Source of the DNA: Ignavibacteria bacterium
GTDB taxonomy: Bacteria > Bacteroidota > Ignavibacteria > Kapaibacteriales > UBA4661
Direction: 5' to 3'
Assembly: GCA_013298375.1 (NCBI GenBank)
Contig: JAAFHM010000178.1
Span: forward strand, 1 to 7,219
DNA length: 7,219 nt
The position numbers and the translations under genes were made by a program. Numbering within the stretch: the stretch's first letter is position 1; every line of letters begins with the position of its first letter. Below, one piece after another: positions 1 through 6,439 of this stretch. The notes beneath the pieces were generated by a model. The model was given only the letters and a program-made list of their open reading frames with translations, did not search any database and had not been told where the DNA came from.

Positions 1-203
1 AAATGCCATTTGGGGGCGCTGGGATAGAGGAAAAATTATGTCATAATGGAGCAAAGAATGCTTGTTCTGACGCAACCAATGTAAAGAACGAATAAGCGAA
101 ACGCAAATTTTTCTTTTTGAAAGAATCGTAAGCTGTTGTTTTGAAAAGAAATACGATGTGTTGCAATTCGTACTGCTCTTTACACAAAAATTTACCGTGG
201 AAA

Positions 204-232
204 ACAGTATTTGTGTTTTAACGCAAAACTGT
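204..232 (+). other. Imperfect hairpin upstream of the decarboxylase gene
   Basis: The left arm 204-215 pairs with the right arm 222-232 around a 6-base loop (TTTTAA). This gives 11 pairs, including one G-T wobble and one bulged A at 209. It is not followed directly by a T run: the nearest is at 249-254, about 17 bases on. A standard intrinsic terminator is therefore doubtful. It could be a terminator of an off-window gene, a leader structure, or chance in AT-rich DNA. Confidence 0.25.
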
Positions 233-330
233 ACCGATAAAATAAATATTTTTTGTATCTGTTTTGGTTGATACGGAAGAGACTATTTTTGCATTGTTGG
301 CAAATAATTTTTTTCATTTTCCACAATTCA

Positions 331-336
331 GAGGGG
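331..336 (+). promoter_or_regulatory. Shine-Dalgarno of the decarboxylase gene
   Basis: The sequence GAGGGG ends six bases before the ATG at 343. It decides the start: the same frame is open back to a TTG at 253, but that extension is AT-rich, has no such site and does not look like the family's N-terminus. Confidence 0.75.
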
Positions 337-342
337 TTGTAC

Positions 343-1785
343 ATGACAACTGTTCTTCAGCGCGATGCAGAAAACATCGGCACTTTAACCGAACTTGTCC
401 AGCGCTATTCGTCGGAATACCTTCAGCGATTGGATGCCGTTCCAACCGACAATGCAGAATCCCTGTTGCCACCGCTCTCTCTGCCGGAAGCGGGATGGGG
501 AGCGGCTTCCGTCGTGAAATACATTCAAGAAAAAATGCAACCGCTCTTTGTTGCCTCGCCCGGCGGACGGTACTGGGGATATGTTACCGGAGGCGTAACT
601 CCGGCGGCGCTTCTAGGCGATTGGATCGTTTCCACGATTGACCAAAACACGCAGAGTTTGAACGGTCCCGGCGATATGTCTGCGCTAGTGGAACAGCAAA
701 CAATCACGATGATACGCGAACTCTTTGAACTGCCCGCACACTTCCGGGGCGGTTTTGTTACAGGAGCCACGATGTCGAATTTTACGTGCCTTGCGGTGGC
801 GCGGCAGTGGTCAGGTACGAAAGCAGGTCGAGACGTTGCCAGAGAAGGACTTTCGCAAGTCTTCGGCGATGCACTTCAAAGCCCTATCATTCTCTCGGCT
901 ACGCCTCATTCTTCAGCACTGAAGTCTTTATCCATGCTTGGTTTGGGCAGTAGTAATGTTGTGGTCGTGCAAAAACCAATGGGGCGAGAAGCAATGGATA
1001 TTCAGGATGTGGAGAGACATTTGGCAGCAAATGAGGGAAAGTCAGTAATCGTGATTTCAAGCGGTGGCACGGTCAATACGGTTGATTATGACGATATGCT
1101 TGCTTTACGGGAATTGCATCAAAAATACTCGTTCTGGTGGCACATTGATGCTGCTTTTGGCGCATTTGCTGCGTGTTCTCCGGCACACAAGCACCTTTTG
1201 GAAGGTTGGGAAGAGGCAGATAGTATCACGGTGGATTGCCACAAGTGGCTGAATGTTCCCTACGACAGCGCAATATTCCTCGTTCACGAGTCTCACGCGC
1301 CTCTGCAAATGCAAACCTTCCAAAACTCCAACGCGCCATATTTGGGCAATCCTGCCGATAATTTTTCATACTTGAATTTTGTACCGGAAAATTCTCGTCG
1401 CTTTCGTGCGCTTCCGGCATGGTGTACGCTTGTGGCGTATGGCAAAGAGGGTTATCGGGAAATTGTCGAGCGGAATATTGCGTTAGCACAGAACCTTGGA
1501 GAGCGCATCAATTCAAGCACGATGTTTGCCTTGCAAGCTCCCGTGCGACTCAACATGGTCTGCTTTTCCGTGAAAGACGCGAATGGCAACGTTTTGGAGA
1601 AGGACGCATTGATGCGCTTTTTGGACACCTTGAATCATCGTGGCAGGGTATTTATGACTCCGACGCTTTACAATGGCGTGTGGTGCTTACGTGCGGCACT
1701 GGTCAACTGGCAAACCCAGCAAAAAGACCTTGATATTGCATGGAGTGAACTAACGCAGGTTTATCAGGAGTTTGTTGCCAGTTAA
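343..1785 (+). CDS. Group II pyridoxal-5'-phosphate-dependent amino acid decarboxylase
   Basis: This is a cytosolic PLP enzyme of the aromatic-L-amino-acid / glutamate decarboxylase family (fold type I), expected to convert an amino acid to its amine with loss of CO2. The protein is 480 residues, a normal family length. Visible family marks are the N-terminal helix region, GYVTGG (residues 79-84), the GGFVTGATMSN segment (136-146), His189 in ATPHSS as the likely ring-stacking residue, Asp269 in HIDAAFG contacting the pyridine nitrogen, and Lys301 in DCHKWLN as the Schiff-base lysine. The C-terminal RALPAW-TLVAYGKEGYREIVERN block (356-378) is also typical. Start at 343 is chosen for the GAGGGG site. 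The substrate cannot be read from the sequence: aromatic amino acids, glutamate and aspartate are all possible. It converges on hemB, and the two stop codons share TTAA. No functional link to the heme genes is evident. Confidence 0.9.
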   Translation: MTTVLQRDAENIGTLTELVQRYSSEYLQRLDAVPTDNAESLLPPLSLPEAGWGAASVVKYIQEKMQPLFVASPGGRYWGYVTGGVTPAALLGDWIVSTIDQNTQSLNGPGDMSALVEQQTITMIRELFELPAHFRGGFVTGATMSNFTCLAVARQWSGTKAGRDVAREGLSQVFGDALQSPIILSATPHSSALKSLSMLGLGSSNVVVVQKPMGREAMDIQDVERHLAANEGKSVIVISSGGTVNTVDYDDMLALRELHQKYSFWWHIDAAFGAFAACSPAHKHLLEGWEEADSITVDCHKWLNVPYDSAIFLVHESHAPLQMQTFQNSNAPYLGNPADNFSYLNFVPENSRRFRALPAWCTLVAYGKEGYREIVERNIALAQNLGERINSSTMFALQAPVRLNMVCFSVKDANGNVLEKDALMRFLDTLNHRGRVFMTPTLYNGVWCLRAALVNWQTQQKDLDIAWSELTQVYQEFVAS

Positions 1786-2813
1786 AAGCTCTCAGCCGCA
1801 TCAATCCACGCTTTTGCTTCCCGTGCGGCATAGGAAATAATAACATTTGCTCCGGCACGTTTGAACGCCGTCCACAGTTCCAAATGCCCTTCGGAGCGCT
1901 CCAAAAGACCATTGGCAGCCATGAGTTCCAGCGCTGCATACTCGCCGCTCACATGATACACCGCAATCGGCGCAGTAGTTTCTTGGCGAAGACGTGAGAC
2001 TACATCCAGATACCACGCGGCTGGCTTCACCATCACCATATCTGCGCCCTCAGAGAGGTCGCGGAACGTGGATTGAAGAGCATCGTGGAGATTATCGGGA
2101 GAAATTTGGTACGTCGTGCGCCCTTGAAGAGCAATGGCTGACGATGGTGCAGACTTGCAAACATCACGGAAAGGACCGTAGAGTTTGGACGCAAACTTGG
2201 CGGAATAACTCATAATTGCCGTGTGGTCGAAACCGTGCGCATCTAGTGTTTGCCGAATGGCGTGGATGCGCCCGTCGGTCATATCGCTTGGCGCAATGCA
2301 GTCTGCACCTGCTTCAGCGAGAACACAGGCGTAATCGGCGAGAATCTGCACGGTTTCATCGTTCAGGAGCCGATTTCCTTCGGCATTTATGATACCGCAG
2401 TGTCCATGCGCTGTGTAGCTGCATAAACACAGGTCGTTTGCCAGCCAAATATCCGACCCAAAGCGGCTTTTGAGCGTCTGCACGGCGCGGGTAGCAAAAT
2501 CGAAGCGAAACCCATGCTCTACTTTTTCGGCAGGAACGGGGAAGAGTAGGAATTTACGCACTCCGGCGGCAATATCGCGCTCAACGCTTGCCGAGAGAGT
2601 TTCCAGCGTCTCGGAATACACCCCGTTCAAATGCCGCACCGATTCTCGCTCCGTGAGTGTTTCATCAGCAAATATGGGTTGAATAAATTCCGAAGAATGT
2701 ATTCGCGCCATTTCCACAAGCGAGCGTATATGAGGGTTTGCGCGAAGTCTGCGGAAGGTCGCCGGGTACGCGGGCGGCGTTATTGCTGATTCGTTTACTG
2801 ATGTTTTTGCCAT
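1782..2813 (-). CDS. hemB: Porphobilinogen synthase (delta-aminolevulinic acid dehydratase)
   Basis: The enzyme condenses two 5-aminolevulinate molecules to porphobilinogen, the second step of tetrapyrrole synthesis, in the cytosol. At 343 residues it has the usual length. The zinc-binding cysteines are all present in LCLCSYTAHGHCG (Cys129, Cys131, Cys139), so it is the zinc-dependent type. The two active-site lysines are Lys206 in SYSAKFASKLYGPFR and Lys263 in MVKPAAWYLD. The VSGEYA segment (288-293) and the C-terminal KRAGANVIISYAA are also typical. Some usually conserved stretches differ: the MPG-x-x-R segment reads LNGVYS (62-67), and the usual DRK-x-YQ reads GRTTYQ (231-236). It is the last gene of the hem operon. 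Its ATG lies inside the end of the hemCD gene (19-base overlap) with no clear Shine-Dalgarno, which suggests coupled translation. Its stop overlaps the convergent decarboxylase stop. Confidence 0.95.
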   Translation of the reverse strand: MAKTSVNESAITPPAYPATFRRLRANPHIRSLVEMARIHSSEFIQPIFADETLTERESVRHLNGVYSETLETLSASVERDIAAGVRKFLLFPVPAEKVEHGFRFDFATRAVQTLKSRFGSDIWLANDLCLCSYTAHGHCGIINAEGNRLLNDETVQILADYACVLAEAGADCIAPSDMTDGRIHAIRQTLDAHGFDHTAIMSYSAKFASKLYGPFRDVCKSAPSSAIALQGRTTYQISPDNLHDALQSTFRDLSEGADMVMVKPAAWYLDVVSRLRQETTAPIAVYHVSGEYAALELMAANGLLERSEGHLELWTAFKRAGANVIISYAAREAKAWIDAAESF

Positions 2814-4354
2814 AACAAAAAGGCTTTAATGCTTGGAACAATAACGGGTTCGATACCGTGTGAGCGGAAAATTGCGGCGGTGCGTCCCGAAGGGCAGATG
2901 TGGAGCGCCTTTTCGGATGAAATGTACTCGCGGCAGGCACGATACTGTCCGAAATTTGTCCAAAAAAATGCGTCGTCGGCTTCGCGTAATGCGTCCTTGA
3001 TGCCTTCGCTGATGTTGTCATGGAGGGTGTACAGCCCCGTTGCCGGAAAGCCGCCCTGAATCCAGTCCTGAGCCGATTCGGTATTGGTCAAAATGCGCAT
3101 TGAACGTGCGTTCAAGCCCACAAGCGGCGAAGAAAAAACGTTCTCCAAAAATCGGAATCCGAACCCATCCGAGCAGCCTTCCACCCAAACACCACGCTTT
3201 GCCAACTCGAACCACGTCCGCGTTCCGGCAGTCCAAACACGCTTTTGCCGTAGTTCTTTCAAAACGGCTTCATTGTGGGCAGCCCTATGATGACTCACAA
3301 AAACGGCATTTTCCGCAAGCTCCCAATCCACCGAAACCGCTTCATAGCTAGTCGTAAAAAATTCCTTCATAAAATCGGATGCGGCAAAAATACGCTTCCC
3401 CTTCAACGCCTCCGGTGCGCTAAAGCTGATGGCTTCTACACTTTCACCGTTACTGGCTTTTCCGTTTGCTATCAAGACCGCGCTGCCATTTTCTAGCGTC
3501 AGATTCACCGCGCCAAAGCGTTGATGGCAGCCACCGCCAAAATCCCGCAATAACCCGCGTTCCACAGCGAGTTCGGATTCTAGGGACGGAGTGCGCAAGC
3601 GCTCAATGACAGCAACAGCATCGGCGTTATTCGCCCGTGCTTCGATAATAAGCGCACCTTGTCCGGGAGCGGGCGGACATTCGACAAGCGGCAAAACCAT
3701 GATGCGGAATGATGCCAGCAGAGCCTTGATGGAATCGTGGTGCTTCGCAGAAGCAAGTAAGCGGTTCAACCCCGCAGCAGCGAGAATAATACCGTCAAAC
3801 TTCCCCTCCACAAGCTGTCTCAGGCGTGAATCCACGTTGCCGCGCATATTTGCGCAACGCACTCGTGGTGCAGCGTTGGGGTGAAATTCTGTCGGCGCAA
3901 GGTGTGGAAGCGCTTTTTGCAAAAATGCTGGCACAAGTTCCATCCGCCGAAGCGAGGACGTACCGAGTGTGAGCGTCTCTTGCCCAGCAAGTTTTTCCAG
4001 CGCATTGGGAGCGAACAGCACAACATCGCGCGGGTCGTCGCGCTCGAAGACCGCAGAAACAAAGGCGGGGTCTTCGGTGCGCTCCAAACTGAGGTCTTTA
4101 AGGGAATGAACAGCTATATCCGCTTCGCCGGAAAGCAAGTAATCATCAATATCTTTGGTGAAAAAATCTCGCCCTTCCAGCGTATAAAGCGGGTCGGTGG
4201 TATTTTTGTCGCCGGCGCTTTCTTTCGTCAAAATACGCAGTTCAGCACTGGGAAAATGCCGCAATATCAGGTCTTTTGCGCGCTCTGCTTGGATAACGGC
4301 AAGATTTGATGTTCGGCAAACAATCGTGAGCGGTCGTTGGGTAAAGTGTTTCAT
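2795..4354 (-). CDS. hemCD: HemC-HemD fusion: hydroxymethylbilane synthase plus short uroporphyrinogen-III synthase-like domain
   Basis: This is a 519-residue two-part protein. Residues 1 to about 340 are hydroxymethylbilane synthase (porphobilinogen deaminase), which joins four porphobilinogens. The visible residues are Arg14, Lys86 and catalytic Asp87 in HSLKDLS, GTSSLRR (131-137), NMRGNVDSRL (169-178), PPAPGQGAL (227-235), and Cys276 in GGGCHQRFG, the attachment site of the dipyrromethane cofactor. Residues about 350-519 resemble uroporphyrinogen-III synthase: TAGTRTWFELAKRG (375-388), then CPSGRTAAIFRSHGIEPVIVPSIKAF (487-512). This half is about 170 residues, against roughly 250 for stand-alone HemD, and seems to lack the first beta-alpha unit. 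Fused HemC/HemD proteins are known in Leptospira. The ATG at 4354 is in an ATGA overlap with the ALA synthase stop. An upstream extension of this frame runs inside the ALA synthase gene and is not real. Confidence 0.88.
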   Translation of the reverse strand: MKHFTQRPLTIVCRTSNLAVIQAERAKDLILRHFPSAELRILTKESAGDKNTTDPLYTLEGRDFFTKDIDDYLLSGEADIAVHSLKDLSLERTEDPAFVSAVFERDDPRDVVLFAPNALEKLAGQETLTLGTSSLRRMELVPAFLQKALPHLAPTEFHPNAAPRVRCANMRGNVDSRLRQLVEGKFDGIILAAAGLNRLLASAKHHDSIKALLASFRIMVLPLVECPPAPGQGALIIEARANNADAVAVIERLRTPSLESELAVERGLLRDFGGGCHQRFGAVNLTLENGSAVLIANGKASNGESVEAISFSAPEALKGKRIFAASDFMKEFFTTSYEAVSVDWELAENAVFVSHHRAAHNEAVLKELRQKRVWTAGTRTWFELAKRGVWVEGCSDGFGFRFLENVFSSPLVGLNARSMRILTNTESAQDWIQGGFPATGLYTLHDNISEGIKDALREADDAFFWTNFGQYRACREYISSEKALHICPSGRTAAIFRSHGIEPVIVPSIKAFLLWQKHQ

Positions 4355-5553
4355 GCTGTAAAGATAACCGATGCGAGAGAATCTGCCAAATGGTGCATCT
4401 GCTCTTCGGTGTGGCGCAGTGTGATCGTGAGGCGTAAGCACTCCTCGCCACGCCGCACGGTAGGGTAATTGATGGGTTGGACATAAACTCCAAAATCCCT
4501 CAGCAACCGCGCGGAAAGAGCTTTGCAGCGCTCGGTGTCGCCGATGACCACAGGAGTAATGTGGGATGGATTTTCGGCAAAAGGGATGTGTTTTACGCGA
4601 AGAATCTCGCGCAATCGCGCAACATGGCTTCGGTACAAAGGTCGCAAATGCTTGTTCCGGACAAGGTATTCGATGCTTGCAATGCTTGCCGCGCACAATG
4701 CCGGAGGAAGAGAGGTTGTAAAAATAAAACCGGGGGCAAAACTCCGTACAAACTCTGTGATAGAGCGGTTTGCAGCAATGTAGCCGCCAAGTGTGCCGAA
4801 TGCCTTTGCCAGTGTGCCATTGATGATGTCTATGCCGTCGGCGCAGTTCTGCTCGAATGCCAATCCTTGTCCCGATGCGCCATAGACCCCAACGGCGTGA
4901 ACTTCGTCCACGTAGAGTAGAGCGTTGTACTCCTTCGCAAGTTCGGCAAAATCTGCAAGCGGGGCAATACTGCCGGACATAGAATACACGGACTCGCAAA
5001 CGATGATTTTCGGCTGATGGAGGGGAAGCGTCTGCAAGAGTTCTCGTAAGTGTTCTGTACTGTTATGTCGAAAAATACGTTTGGGGCGCTTACTTGCTTG
5101 CATTCCGGCGATCATCGAAGCATGATTGCGCTCGTCGGACAAAAACACTCCCTGCTCGAATACTGCGCCAAGCGTTGCCAGCGTGGTTTGATTGGCAAGA
5201 AATGCGCTGTTGAAGATGAGAGCGGATTCTTTTTGGTGCAGTTCCGAAAGCGATTCTTCCAAGCGCCGATGATGGATGGTTGTGCCGGAGATATTGCGTG
5301 TTCCGCCGCTCCCCAAGCCGCTTTCGGCGATGACTTCTTGCGCCCGTGCCGTCACAATGTCGCTACAACTCATGTTCATATAATCGTTGGAACACCAATT
5401 CACGGCGCTTCGCTGCATTCCATCGGTATCGTGAAATTCAACAACGGGGAAGAGCGCGGCTGATTTTTGGAGCGTAAGAAATGTGCGATAGTTACCGTCT
5501 GCCTTCAGAAGTTCGGTGCGTTCCGCAAAGAAATCGTTGTAGAATGAGGTCAT
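4351..5553 (-). CDS. hemA: 5-aminolevulinate synthase (Shemin/C4 pathway)
   Basis: The enzyme condenses glycine with succinyl-CoA to 5-aminolevulinate, CO2 and CoA, the committed step of the C4 route. At 400 residues it matches the bacterial catalytic core. PLP residues are Lys250 in NGTLAKAFG, His144 in RNHASMI, and Asp216 and His219 in VDEVHAVG. Residues that bind succinyl-CoA in the Rhodobacter capsulatus enzyme have counterparts here: Arg23, Thr85, Asn87, Ile88, Ser139, Lys158 and Thr365. Arg374 fits the glycine carboxylate contact. The GSGGTRNISGT motif (81-91) separates it from the related KBL and BioF enzymes. A stop codon lies two codons upstream, so the ATG at 5553 is the only sensible start. 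It has no visible Shine-Dalgarno. It is the first gene of the operon with hemCD and hemB, which supports a heme role and not a secondary-metabolite ALA synthase. In C5 organisms the symbol hemA means glutamyl-tRNA reductase, which this is not. Confidence 0.95.
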   Translation of the reverse strand: MTSFYNDFFAERTELLKADGNYRTFLTLQKSAALFPVVEFHDTDGMQRSAVNWCSNDYMNMSCSDIVTARAQEVIAESGLGSGGTRNISGTTIHHRRLEESLSELHQKESALIFNSAFLANQTTLATLGAVFEQGVFLSDERNHASMIAGMQASKRPKRIFRHNSTEHLRELLQTLPLHQPKIIVCESVYSMSGSIAPLADFAELAKEYNALLYVDEVHAVGVYGASGQGLAFEQNCADGIDIINGTLAKAFGTLGGYIAANRSITEFVRSFAPGFIFTTSLPPALCAASIASIEYLVRNKHLRPLYRSHVARLREILRVKHIPFAENPSHITPVVIGDTERCKALSARLLRDFGVYVQPINYPTVRRGEECLRLTITLRHTEEQMHHLADSLASVIFTA

Positions 5554-5583
5554 TGACTATGAAGAAGGTATCGTGGGGGCGCT

Positions 5584-5612
5584 TTTATACTAGGTGTAAG
5601 CGCTTCCTACAA
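5584..5612 (-). promoter_or_regulatory. Candidate sigma-70-type promoter of the hem operon
   Basis: Read leftward, TTGTAG (5612-5607) is followed after exactly 17 bases by TATAAA (5589-5584). The -10 matches the consensus at five of six positions, but the -35 only at three. Transcription would start near 5577, leaving a leader of about 24 bases before the ALA synthase ATG. The spacer carries the 8-base palindrome AAGCGCTT (5598-5605) inside a wider TGTA...TACA near-palindrome (5595-5611), a possible operator. The CTACAA hexamer is repeated at 5615-5620. This is inferred from spacing and base match only. Confidence 0.35.
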
Positions 5613-5738
5613 ATCTACAACAAATTGGACATTTTTCGATTGATGTGGTGCTTTGTATGGTCAAACGCTGATTTTACTTTTCAAAAACGAAGATTTTTTG
5701 TTAGGTTACTGCTCCACAGATCCATTGTTGACTTTTAC

Positions 5739-5745
5739 GAGGAAG
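5739..5745 (+). promoter_or_regulatory. Shine-Dalgarno of the MerB-like gene
   Basis: The sequence GAGGAAG ends eight bases before the ATG at 5754 and five before an adjacent GTG at 5751. It fixes the start here. The frame is open back to 5481, but that part runs antisense into the ALA synthase gene and has no family resemblance. Confidence 0.8.
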
Positions 5746-5753
5746 AAAACGTG

Positions 5754-6416
5754 ATGGATGAATTACAAAATACCATACGCTATCATATCAACCGCTTTAT
5801 CTTCGACCACGGCTTCGCGCCGTCGGTTGCTGTGCTTTCGCGCTTGCTTGCTCTGGACGAAAAAGTCATTCAAGATGGCTTAATTGCGTTAGCAGAGAAC
5901 CACGCACTTGTTTTGCATCCTCATAGTTTCGATATCTGGGTAGCACATCCTTTTGCCCTGTTTCCTACGCTATTTTGGGTAAAAACTGCTGATAAACACT
6001 GGTGGGGGAACTGCCCATGGTGTTCTTTTGGTATTGCCAGTTTAGCAGCGTCGGATACCGATATTTTTACGAAACTCAAAGGACAGCAAGAGCCTCTTAC
6101 GATTGAAATTAGAAATGGTGCCGTGGTGCAAAAAGATTATGTTGTTCATTTTCCTATTCCTGCAAAGCAATTTTGGGATAATGTCCTCTACACTTGTTCG
6201 ATGATGGTAATTTTTCGGAATGAGCATGAAATTGACGAATGGTGCCGCCAGCATAATAAGCCCAAAGGAGAAATATTGCCCATAGAGCAGGTGTGGCAAT
6301 TAGCGCAAATTTGGTACGGTAATTATCTGGACACCAATTTTCAGCGCAAGACCAAAGAAATTGCTCAAGAGATGTTTCAGCAAGTTGGTCTTACGTCAAC
6401 GTTTTGGGAATTGTGA
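5754..6416 (+). CDS. MerB-like (alkylmercury lyase family) protein with Cys-Pro-Trp-Cys site
   Basis: This is a 220-residue soluble protein with the layout of organomercurial lyase relatives. Residues 1-60 form a helical, winged-helix-like N-terminus (FAPSVAVLSRLLALDEKVIQ). Then come AHPFALFPTLFWV (64-76), the WWGNCPWCSFGIASL segment (83-97), an IEIRNG strand (118-122), VHFPIPAKQFWDNVLYTCSMMVIFR (131-155), and a C-terminus with QLAQIWYG and GLTSTFWEL. By my alignment Cys87 matches MerB catalytic Cys96, Cys148 matches Cys159, and MerB Asp99 is replaced by Cys90. The structural cysteine of MerB (Cys117) has no counterpart. MerB cleaves carbon-mercury bonds, but the missing aspartate and the absence of other mer genes in view make that activity uncertain. 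Other thiol or metal chemistry is possible. It is divergent from the hem operon across 200 bases and more AT-rich than its neighbours (60-base samples at 5941, 6121 and 6241 hold 24, 22 and 30 G or C). Confidence 0.72.
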   Translation: MDELQNTIRYHINRFIFDHGFAPSVAVLSRLLALDEKVIQDGLIALAENHALVLHPHSFDIWVAHPFALFPTLFWVKTADKHWWGNCPWCSFGIASLAASDTDIFTKLKGQQEPLTIEIRNGAVVQKDYVVHFPIPAKQFWDNVLYTCSMMVIFRNEHEIDEWCRQHNKPKGEILPIEQVWQLAQIWYGNYLDTNFQRKTKEIAQEMFQQVGLTSTFWEL

Positions 6417-6439
6417 GATATTCCATGTACAAGGGGGTT

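Larger units (their letters stand above)
1..342. other. AT-rich leader / intergenic region, no supportable gene
   Basis: I see no convincing gene here. One 60-base sample at 241-300 has 17 G or C and another at 121-180 has 21, far below the coding regions. Two frames are open from the left edge, ending in stops at 44-46 and 93-95. Either could be the last codons of a gene lying outside the window, but the peptides are too short to identify. Contents: an imperfect hairpin at 204-232, a small palindrome AAAATA-AA-TATTTT at 239-252, an inverted pair GTATC/GATAC at 255-259 and 270-274, and a Shine-Dalgarno at 331-336 for the next gene. The decarboxylase promoter is presumably here, but I could not find a -35/-10 pair that I trust. 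Confidence 0.6.

Noticed and set aside
3..95. Small rightward frame at the left edge (ATG at 3, stop at 93), and another ending at 44-46
   Set aside because: Neither has enough sequence to identify, and no ribosome site is visible. One may be the tail of an off-window gene, but I cannot choose between them.
253..342. N-terminal extension of the decarboxylase from a TTG, with a hydrophobic look like a signal peptide
   Set aside because: The hydrophobic residues come from AT-rich leader DNA. GAGGGG directly precedes the ATG at 343, and this family is cytosolic.
2665..3021. 118-codon leftward frame spanning the hemCD/hemB junction
   Set aside because: It overlaps two confidently identified genes in a different frame and has no recognisable motif.
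4355..4999. Upstream extension of the hemCD frame by 215 codons
   Set aside because: It lies entirely inside the ALA synthase gene in another frame, is rich in Cys and Arg with no family resemblance, and the HMBS N-terminus begins naturally at 4354.
3881..5463. Rightward open frames of 137-147 codons opposite hemCD and ALA synthase (3881-4309, 4477-4920, 5050-5463)
   Set aside because: They are antisense to well-recognised genes, have Cys/Arg-rich shadow composition and no clear start signals.
5481..5753. N-terminal extension of the MerB-like frame
   Set aside because: It starts antisense within the ALA synthase gene, crosses the divergent promoter region and has no family match. A strong Shine-Dalgarno marks 5754.
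5754..6416. A mercury resistance (mer) operon
   Set aside because: Only a MerB-like gene is present. There is no merR, merA, merT or merP, and the active-site aspartate is not conserved.
6417..6439. Possible terminator between the MerB-like gene and threonine synthase
   Set aside because: Only a GTGA/TCAC pairing with a long loop is visible. There is no stable stem and no T run on either strand.
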